DNA of 64,000 nt from Rotaria sp. Silwood1 (lineage: Eukaryota > Rotifera > Eurotatoria > Philodinida > Philodinidae), in assembly GCA_905250075.1 (NCBI GenBank), contig CAJNOP010000020.1, positions 1,668,862-1,732,861 of the forward strand, in the 5' to 3' direction. Under the pieces are notes generated by a model. The model was not told the DNA's origin. It was given only the letters and a program-made list of their open reading frames with translations, and made no database searches. The stretch's first letter is position 1. Every line of letters starts with the position of its first letter. Below are positions 51,324-61,209 of this stretch, in pieces. The position numbers were made by a program, and so were the translations under genes.

Positions 51324-54244
51324 ATTTAATTAAAAATATCAATCTAAAATCATAAATAGCATTAAATCTATTTTGTGAACATAGCTTCTCTATCACTAGA
51401 CTAAGTATACATGCACTACATTTTTGACTATCTAATACATGCTAATGAAAACTACAGGTAAGTATTGTGTAATAGAAGATTAAAAGATTTATCATACAAG
51501 ATTTACGATGTGTGATATTTATTTGTTTGTTTATTTATTTTTTTTTTCTTACATTATCATTGTTTTTTCATATGGCATAGTAATAGATGAAATTATTTTC
51601 TTTCTTCTTATCATGTATAATAGGATAAGATAAAGCAAACATTTTTCATACGTTGAAACCTTTAATTAAAAGAAAGACATTTAAACATGGTTACTATATA
51701 TTTTGAAAATCAATATTGATCAGATTTTGATTCCTTTTTTTCTCGATTGATGGACATAGGATAAATAATATCTTGATTGTTTATATTAAATAGGAAACGA
51801 TAGAATATTTTTCTTTTGTGTTTTATTAAATTATGTTTCACGTGAAATAAGGCTTCTAACAACTGATATGTGATACAGTGATTGATTTATTCAAATAAGC
51901 ATGATTAAAAAGTTTCATTTTTTGATATGAAAGTGAACATTTTATAAAGGTTTCAGTAATGTATTCGTTTCAAAGCATATGATACCATACAAAAAAAATA
52001 CAATATGTTCACATTTAACTGAAATTTCAAATTCTATTTTTAATTAATATATATGATATATTGTAATATTTTAATCATAATATATGATATTATGAAACTC
52101 ATTTCAAAATTTATCTAACTGGTCAATATTATAGAGCGTATAACTCCATTAGAAGCAATGTTCAAAATTTTTTCATCGGTAAAATATTGAAGTAGAGAGA
52201 TAAGATTAGACAATATTCAAAAAGAGAAATTTCGATTATGTTGTTAGACTATGCGCTAGAATCAATTAAAAACTCTAAAATTGTTTTTCAGTTACTTTCC
52301 AATTTCTTATTAAAACAAACGATTCATTGAATTATTCTTCATTTGATTGTCTAAGACAGACATATTTCTATATTTTTACTGTGATAGTTTATTAGATACA
52401 ACGACAAATGAGCTCTCAAAACTTAAGTCTGACATAAACAAGAGACTAAATAATACAAAAAAAACAATTTTATTTGAATAAATTTCTTTTCAAACCAAAG
52501 AATGAATAGAGCTCTTGCGCGTTTGAAGTACAAATCTCTTCTTATCAAATAAAAAACTGAAAGTAGCTATTCCAATCAAGAAGTTCATATTTAACACGTT
52601 TCTTGGCTTTTATATGTAAGTATGAACACACGTCTTCTCTTGACTCGCACCCTGCTGAAGATTAGTATCGAGCTATAGAAGGTTTCTTATGTCATTTTCT
52701 AGATACAATAGTTTATCCATCTCTGATCAAAGTTCAACACGAGCAAATTCATTAATTTATGGATCTATCATAGATTTGGAAATCAATTTATATGCGAACT
52801 TGATAATGGCTGAATACTTACCAGCTTGACTTGTACAACTAAAGAAACGTGAACGTAGGAACTGTTGGATGAACAATTACCATAATTAGTGTTTTTGTTA
52901 TTCATTTGATCACACGAGGTTTGTACTTCAAACAAGCAAGTGGTCTGCTCAGTGTTTTCATGTGAATGCTAATTTATTCAAATAAAATTATTCTCTTATA
53001 TTGTGTAATCTTTGTTTATGTCTGGCTCAAGTGTTGAGAGCTCATAAGTTGCATTACCAGTTCATTGGTATAGGTCATAATCAATCAGATAACTTTAAAA
53101 TATCAAATAGTGTTATGAAGTTTGAATTAGTGTTCGAGATAAATGCGACTGAAATTCGATTACAGACAGCACAAATACTAAAATAGTCATATATCTTGTA
53201 TCTATGTATTGATTGTATTTGGGTTTTCCACAACATAAATAATTTCATATTCTTAACTTATTGAAATAATTTATTCATTGTTCGGAATGAAAACAACTAG
53301 ACATAAGTGTTTCAGGAGAAAATAGAATTTAGGAAAACTTAAAATTTTCCTAAATTCTAACTTTTTCTTGAGACACAAACATCACAAACTTTCAAAAAAA
53401 CTGAAATAGTAATTAAAACTACCAAAAAACTTGATTATTCTCTACAATAAGGCAAGATATATGTGTATATATATATATAGAAGACGAATAATGATGATAA
53501 AGATGAGTCAATAGAAACAGAAATTCTGTTTATATCTTGTCTTTCGCAACATTAAGAATAAAATTTTTCATTTTTTAATGATTTGTGACAAAGGTTTATT
53601 CAAGCATGATAAATAACTTTGCAAGATCTGTGCAAACTTTGAACTACATAAATGATTTCATTTCTTCATTCAATTAAAACCTAGCTTTGATTTTAGAATC
53701 TTTCTTTTAATATTAACAATACAATTCACAGAGATAAATCAATGCTTTTTAGAAGTTTTTTCTTTTATCTTTTTTTTTTGAATTTTATATTAAAATATCA
53801 TTATAAATTCTTACATTATTCAATAAATATCTTGTTATTGGAATCATTGGATTTATTCGCTTATTATTTCTTGCTTTGAATTATCACCAATAGCCAATAG
53901 ATAAACATATCGTTGTTATCTGAAGTATTGTAGATAGTTTCATTTTTTTGATATTTGTCAATATGTGATAGCCAAATATAATATCGTGAAGATTTTTTTT
54001 TTAAATGTTAACAGTGAAAACAATATGCAAAGCACACAATATTTAACAGTGAACACACATTCAAATGGTTAGAATAATAATAAGAAGATAAAAACACAAC
54101 GAACAATATATGTTTGTTTTATTTCGCCCATTTTAAAACATACACAAAATACGAAAAACTAAAGTGACAAATAAGAAATGTTATCCTATGAAACAGAAAA
54201 CAAAAAAAAGGAATAAAATTATATAAGTATTTTATTTTTTTCTT
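51324..54244. other. Intergenic, 2.9 kb, with one long hairpin
   Basis: Separates the coiled-coil gene start from the DZANK1 stop (both -). No gene recognised; 53001-53186 is an isolated short frame. A TTTCACGTGAAA palindrome (E-box core) sits at 51836-51847, about 0.5 kb upstream of the coiled-coil start, significance unknown. The hairpin at 53303-53380 is listed separately. Confidence 0.5.
53303..53380. repeat. Long hairpin with perfect 15-bp core
   Basis: TAGAATTTAGGAAAA (53323-53337) and its exact complement (53345-53359) flank a 7-nt loop. Pairing continues outward imperfectly (GTGTTTCAGGAGAAAA versus the complement of CTTTTTCTTGAGACAC) for a total span near 78 bp. It could be a tiny MITE or a precursor-like RNA hairpin. 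Confidence 0.6.
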
Positions 54245-57200
54245 CTATGATGAATGATGACCATCGACAGTTGTTGTTCGTATATGACTATCATAAGGAT
54301 TATTACGATAATCATTATAGATTTTCATTTGTCTATCGATCATTTGTTGACCACAATGTGATGCAATAATTTGCATTAATTCTGGACAATTTTGTTTTGT
54401 TGCAATATCAATAACACTTTCTTTTCTATCGTTCATCCATGTTACTTCACCTCCATTTCTTGAAAAGAAATATTTCGTTTTGTTTTTTTAGATTTTCTTA
54501 AACAAGATAATACTTACTTTAGAAGAATTTTTAATGGTTCAATACCATCATATCCAAGGAAACAACATTCATGTAAAGCTGTATTACCTTTTCTGAAAAA
54601 AAAACAAACAAACAAATATCACACAAAGATTTACTATGCGAAAAAGAAAAATCGTATTCGAGAAATTTAATAAAGTCTCACTAGGTGGTATTGAATGTAA
54701 GAAGAAAGTTTTTAATTACTATTCAATCAAACCTTGAATTTAATCATTGATTCTTTACAATGATATTCAATTTCTTAAGTCACATTAATCTGCAATTAAT
54801 TGTAATCGATCTTATTATGAGAATAGTGTAGAAGTTCTGCACTAAATTTTATTGTCAATGTAGCATGACAATAACTCAACGTGGAGATTTAATAGTTCTT
54901 TTTTCTGTTAGTGAGAACAAAGTCTCTACTACCAAAATACTATGTAAAAATGTTTTGAAATATCAAAATAACAGTTCCGGTAAATGATGGATGCAATCCT
55001 CTTTAGATCATTATTGACGTAAGAGCAAAACAATTGATATGCAGTACCGTATAGATAACTTTGGTGAATAATAGTATGATGGTTTGGATGTGTAAGCAAA
55101 TATTTGAATGACTTTTTATATACAGTTGCTAAACGAGAAGAATTGATATTTTGACTTCTTCATGGTCTATGTTACAATTTTAATGTGATGTCAAAAGTAA
55201 TGAATTTCTTGTTTGTTGAAAATCTCGATATTCTTCCTTTTGGTTTGCTATAGCATACCGAGGAAGTTCTTTACATGCTGCTAGAATTAAGAAAAACCTT
55301 CCATCTATTATGAAAGTTGATCTTATTGTTTGTCTTTTCTAATGGTTTTTACTAGTGAAAAGTATTCACAACTACTAAGTTATTTCGAAAGAAAAGATTT
55401 TCTCTAACGATTTAAGTTAAGAAAACTTTAGGTGTCATGTCCAATTAGAGTCTAGTCAGTCTTTTAGTAATGCACATTCTATAAAACAAGAGTTGTAGAG
55501 AAAAAATCAAATTTTTTTAAAATAGAACTATTTCCTATAGAACTTGTGATTTTTATAACTCGAATATTTTGATACCATTCGTTCGTTATTAATAATAAAA
55601 TTTATTGAAATCTTATTACTTACGGTCCTCTTATATCTAATTTAGCTTTTCCATCTTTAACAAGTGTTTCTATACATTCATTATGACGATTACGTACAGC
55701 CAATTGAAGAGCAGTAAAACCTTCCTTATTACGTAAATTAGCATCAGCACCTTCCTTTAATAATTGTTTTACTTCTTGTAATATATCAATATGAATTGAT
55801 GATCTTTTATTATCATCGCCAGTTTTTCTTTCTAATAATTTAAGTAAGGCACGATTGGGTTGCTAGAAATATCAATAAACAAGAAAAAAAGAAAGACATA
55901 ATTCAAACGTACATGAAAACTATAATATTCAGTCTTACACTTTCATTACCAGCAGCACTAGCTGATTGTGGTCGTTTTCTAGCACGTTTTTTAGTTTTTT
56001 TTAATTGAGTTTTTTCTCTAGTATATTCATCTATATAATAATAATAATAATAATAAATAAAAAATTAGCATTATGAAATGTAAATGTATACCATCAGAAT
56101 TAAATGTACTAGAAAATGTTGAACTTCGTTCACTATTCATTGCATATTGTCCATTGGTTTCATCAATATAAAAAGCAGATTGTGAAAGATTTTCTGGTTT
56201 ACGAAATACAGCTTGAATTGTTACTTGATATTCATTTTCCTGTACTGTTGCATGAATCATTTTACTCATACGTGGTTCACCTATATAGATTTATTATAAA
56301 AACCAAACATAAGAATTTTATCTTTATTTCATATTAAATAACTAATAGACAAGTATGAACGAATTTTGTAGGCATAAAAATCGATCTCTTACACTAGAAT
56401 TCTTTATATTCGGAATATCAGCAATGATCATATAAGGTACATAAAATTGATTTTACAGAATACTATTTTGATCTGTTTTGTATTTCAATTCAAATCTATC
56501 AAAGCCAAAATGCGAAACAGTTTCAATGGCTCACTATGGAACCTATCAGGTGTGAAATCTCTTTTCGACCGAAACGATATTTATTTGATGAGTATTAGAG
56601 AGCAATAGAAAAGTATAGAATGATTTGGTTTTCTGAACGTTCATAGTTAGTTAATCCTATTGAAGAAGCATACGTTGAATTTATTTTTTGAAATAGAGAA
56701 AACATCTGATTTTCATTAACTGCTTCTGTCTCTAATCAGTTGTCTTTACGTGATCAAAACGGAAGCAAATATTTTGTACTCAGACTTTAGTACCATAGGT
56801 TTTATGATTATTTCTTTCAACAAAAGTCTACTGATAATCTTTTATGAAGTTATCTTGTAAACAAGGAATAAATAATAGAACTTAACAACTCTTTAATTTT
56901 ATAAATATACGTTATTTATTACCAATTAATGATCGAAAATCAGGTCGATTAACAGCATATGCTTTTAAATGTGCACATATATGATCCATTTGTTGTCTCC
57001 AATATCCTTTTCCAGGACTAACAGCTGTTAATATAGGTCGACGTTCTTTAAATTCTCTATCAGCTTGTAATTGTTTATTTTGTGCAATTAAAAGATCAAT
57101 TTCTTTTGCACTTGGATAATAAATTCCATGTGTTTGTGTTGCAATTTCACTTTTTGTTATTAAATAAGGTTGACGATAATGACTAAATGTTGCATTAGCA

Positions 57201-60200
57201 TTCAACCATGTTGTACCAGTTGCAGGACGTGTTAAAGTCTATTTAAAAGAAAAAAAATTCTTTTCTTTATCTAAAAACAAAAACAAAACTTCTTTTCTTT
57301 TTTAAAACTTACACCAGCAATCATTGATGATGCTGAAATATTTAAATCATTTCTAAGACGTGCATCAATAACACGTAATGGTGGTTCAATAATACAACCA
57401 CATGCTAAACAAAATTTTGCATATGGATCATTTTCTGAACGACATTTTGTACATTGTATTGGTATAGAAGATTTTTCTGGTTGTGCACCACACCAATCAC
57501 AATAACGTGCATCAGCATTATTTAAACGAAAACATTTTGAACATGTCATCATTGTACCTGTTGGCTTAGGTGCTAATGGTACTGAAACTGTTGCTTGAAC
57601 TTGCTATAAAAAAAAACAAAAAAAAAATAAAAAATAAACTAAACAATACGAAGAAAACAAAAAAGAAATTTACAGGTGATGTACTTGGCATTAATTTATT
57701 TTCACATATAATACATGTACGTAAATGTATTGGATTTGATGCTTTACATTGTGGACATAAAATTTTTGTCTTAGACAAAGAAAAACAAAATTTTTATTTT
57801 TTTATTAAATGAATAAAACAAAAATGATTAAACCTGATTTTGAACATTAACACGATGTTGATATTCAGGTGTAAGTGGTGTTTCACAAACAACACATATA
57901 TCAGAATTAAATGGAACTGTTGATTTACAATTAGCACATGTACCAAGCTACAGATTAAGAAATATTAGATATTTATTTGATTATATTTTGAATTTATTAC
58001 CGAATGAGAATCTGATTGATTTAATCGAAGTTGAGTTTGTGTAAGACTTTGCCATGGAAGACCACATTCACTACAAAATCGTGCATTTAAATCACCTGTT
58101 CGTGGTGCAAAACAATGAGCACATCTGAATATCAAAAAAAAAAAAAAATTAAATGAAATTTGTTTGTTTGCAACTTTTACAAACCGTAGAAAATCGATTT
58201 GTTTTTGTAGACGACCTGCTTGTGCTTGAGGATCTGGATATGTATAACGAGGTGGTTTTTCTTGTACAAATACTTCATTTGTTGAACGATGCATTGATTC
58301 TAATTTAAAGATTTTAATTAGAAAAATTGAGAAGATTTTGGTGTGTTTTTTTTGGTATACCTGATAATTTTTGTTGCATTTGTTGATTTTCATCTTGAAT
58401 TTTTTTTATTAATTCCTATTAATAAATGACTTTTTATGATTTTACGAAATATCCCGCCTTCCTTCAAAAATCGTTCTTAAATCAGTTATATTTAAATTGC
58501 ATGAAATTGTTCAGGACATGTTAGGGTTGTGTAGTGAAGAGATTAGGGCAAAATAAAAAATAGTTCATTTGACAACCTGAAATTCTTTGTGAGTCTTCAT
58601 TATATTTACTTAGCTTTTTTTCGTTTGAAAAAGCATGTTAAGGTACAGGACATGATAGACTTTTTTGTTTTTTTTAATTCTTATTTTTTTAAGAGGAGAA
58701 AAGTTCAATGGCTTCAGAAGATGGCGCTCTAATTATAAAAGCAATATTAACAAAGCTTAATTCGACAAAGGAATTCGATCATGCTGTGCATCTTGATGTG
58801 TTCTTTCAGACAAAAGAACATTAAATATATAGAATGAAGGCCCACCGAGAGTTTCGAGATGCACAATGAAAAAAAACGTTAATAGAGAAAATAGTAAAAA
58901 TGATCTGAAATTTTTTGAAATAAATGAAATGTCAAAGAAAAAATCATGTCGTTTATGAAAGATTGAAACTCAGACAATCCTTCCATGCATTCATTTCAAT
59001 TTTCATTTTTTTGATAAAAATTGACTTTTCAACGGGAGACGGACGTCTTAAATGTAATAGTTATGTGAATATTGTTAAATTTGAAAAATTATGTTTGTAA
59101 AACGAAATATGAGAGAATGGTTTTTATTTCAATTCTTTTGTTCGTAGATGAGTGATTTCTTTTTTTTTGTTTAGTTTTAATTAGTTTTGTTTTGATATGA
59201 AAAGTATTTTAACATAAATAGATTTAATAATATGTATAAAATTAATGTATTAAAACTCTTGTTTTAATAAATCAAATAAGTACATATTTTTGGACTTGTA
59301 TATTTTCTTTAAATCAAATCTTTCATGAAATGTTCAAATGAAAACCATTGAAAATACATCTCTTTTATTTCATGTCTTTTTTTTTCTTTCTATTAATAGA
59401 CTTGAATGGTATGAGTCCTACATTCTTTAAAAGAAGATAGAATAGTCTATTAGCTGATGATCAAACGCTCGAGCAAACATATGTAACCTTCTAGTTACGT
59501 CATCCATATATTTACAGATTGAACCTTTATGTAGATAATAACCTTTACAATTTTCTTTCTGTTCTTTATGCTTTCAGTGTCACAACATCATACAATGATA
59601 TCATTGTAAGTGTATAAATCAAGTGGAAAAGAATAAATTATAGATTTAATCGTTTATGTGACAATTCATAAGCTCTCTTTACTCAAAGCTGTACAAATCT
59701 CTCAAAATAGAAATTCGTATAATTGATTAAAATCCTAGAAAACTGTAGTTAATGCAGAAGTTCTGATCGTAAAGAAGGCTGAGTATACAATTTTATTGGA
59801 TTTTTATAATGATCAAGAACCGCGTATGGATATTCATGAAACTATGCGAAAGATCTTGCAAGGCTTTGAATAATTTTACAAAAATACAGATACTTTATGA
59901 GGTTTATTGAAGCTTAATACAATTGCCTATTTTTTCTTTGACGTATATATCCGATTTCAAGTTTTTATAAGAAAGTAAATAATTTTCTTTTGTTATCTTT
60001 ATAAAAACTCCTTAACGGCGAAGTGTTAAAAATCTGATTGAAAAAAAAAATTTTCATTCTTCTAAATCGTTCAAGTTCATATTAACTTTCTAATCATTTA
60101 TATATTATTATATATTACAAATTTTACATGATGAGATAATAATATTTACTTTGTTTTTTTCTTTTTATTACAATATATAATATATCTATCATATTTGATA

Positions 60201-60828
60201 AAATGAATAAAAGAACTGATTGTTGACATTCTACAAGGGTCTATCATGCTTATAAACAGTTAAATACGTATTAAATTGATATCTCTTTGTTTTAAATAAA
60301 GCGAATTTTTTGCATGATAAAACAAAATGTCATTTACTAACTTACAAAAAAAAAAAAAAAATATTACCTTTCGTTCTTGTTGTAATTCATAAACAAATCT
60401 ATTTTCATTTTCATCTGTTGGTGAATGATCTGATTCAACAACTTGTACATCAAATTTTTTTGTTACAACAACACTCTCACGAATACCATCTCTAAATAAA
60501 TAAATAAACATTAAAACATAAAAATTATTTTATATGATTATGTTATTTACTTTGATACAGCTATTGCTTTAATTGTTACTTTTCCTGGTGTAGCAATATT
60601 TTTTGGAATATAAAATGCTTTTTTATATTGTATAGTTGAACGTCGTGTAGCTAAAGCAGTAAATGGATCTGGTTTTGAACCATCTAATGTATAATAAATA
60701 TCAACATCTTTTGTTTCACTTGAAATTTCAATTAATGTATTTGTATCAATAGTAAATTTTTGTGTGTGTCCATATTGAACAGTACGTAATGGAATAATAG
60801 AGGGAGCTGATATTGAGCCAGCCGTCAT
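54245..60828 (-). CDS. DZANK1: DZANK1 (double zinc ribbon and ankyrin repeat protein 1)
   Basis: Fourteen exons, 2322 nt, 773 aa, listed 5' to 3' on the minus strand: 60551-60828, 60368-60491, 58361-58415, 58185-58299, 58001-58124, 57834-57947, 57674-57769, 57313-57603, 56923-57238, 56092-56280, 55939-56030, 55624-55862, 54518-54592, 54245-54458. It starts MTAGS like vertebrate DZANK1. The N-terminal domain (DVDIYYTLDGSKPDP, VTIKAIAVSKDG) is of the chitobiase C-terminal, Fn3-like type. Five CxxC/CxxC zinc-ribbon pairs follow: C192/C195-C208/C211, C236/C239-C250/C253, C275/C278-C289/C292, C323/C326-C337/C340, C353/C356-C367/C370. About three ankyrin repeats lie near 635-735 (KEGFTALQLAV, KGNTALHECC). 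The length is close to the vertebrate protein. DZANK1 is linked to ciliary basal-body function and dynein-based transport. A perfect X-box lies 81 bp upstream. Intron 2 (1952 nt) holds a dispersed repeat. Confidence 0.93.
58497..59053 (+). repeat. Dispersed repeat, copy 2 (within DZANK1 intron 2)
   Basis: Collinear blocks shared with 27590-28115, including both ends. This copy sits antisense to its host gene, whereas copy 1 is in sense orientation. Internal sequence is diverged and partly rearranged. Confidence 0.5.
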
Positions 60829-61209
60829 TTTTGTTTTTTAGAAAAATGATCTTTTAGATTTGAAAAAGAATATTTAATGAAACCATTTCTAATGTTCATT
60901 TATTGATGGTTGCTAAGCAATGACAAACTTAGATGAGATTGGTAGATTTATTTAACCAATCAATAGTATGATTATTTCGTAAGGTAATCAATCCTAATGC
61001 TAACTAAAAAAACTCAGAACATTTTCTTTTCTTAGTACATTTGCTAATCAGAACATTTATATTCTTTGAGATATATCATACCAATTTTAGCCTAGAGAAT
61101 TTCGTTAATCTGTAGAAATACTATGAAAAATAATAATATTGTTTTTCTTTTTATAAATAAATTAGAAGTTATAGGAAAATTTTTGTTTTTGTCTTTTAGA
61201 ATAATATAG
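60829..61209. promoter_or_regulatory. Head-to-head intergenic region of DZANK1 and MTR4
   Basis: 381 bp separate the two divergent start codons, so any core promoters must lie here. It holds the X-box at 60909-60921 and a pyrimidine-rich TTTTTGTCTTTTAG acceptor ending at 61199, ten bases before the MTR4 ATG. Confidence 0.6.
60909..60921 (-). promoter_or_regulatory. RFX X-box-like motif upstream of DZANK1
   Basis: On the DZANK1 strand this reads ATTGCT T AGCAAC, a full match to the X-box consensus RYYNYY-N(1-3)-RRNRAC bound by RFX factors. It ends 81 bp before the start codon, inside the usual distance window for ciliary genes. Confidence 0.6.

Noticed and set aside
51836..51847. TTTCACGTGAAA palindrome as an E-box regulatory element
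   Set aside because: A single 12-bp palindrome about 0.5 kb from a start codon is not enough evidence for function.
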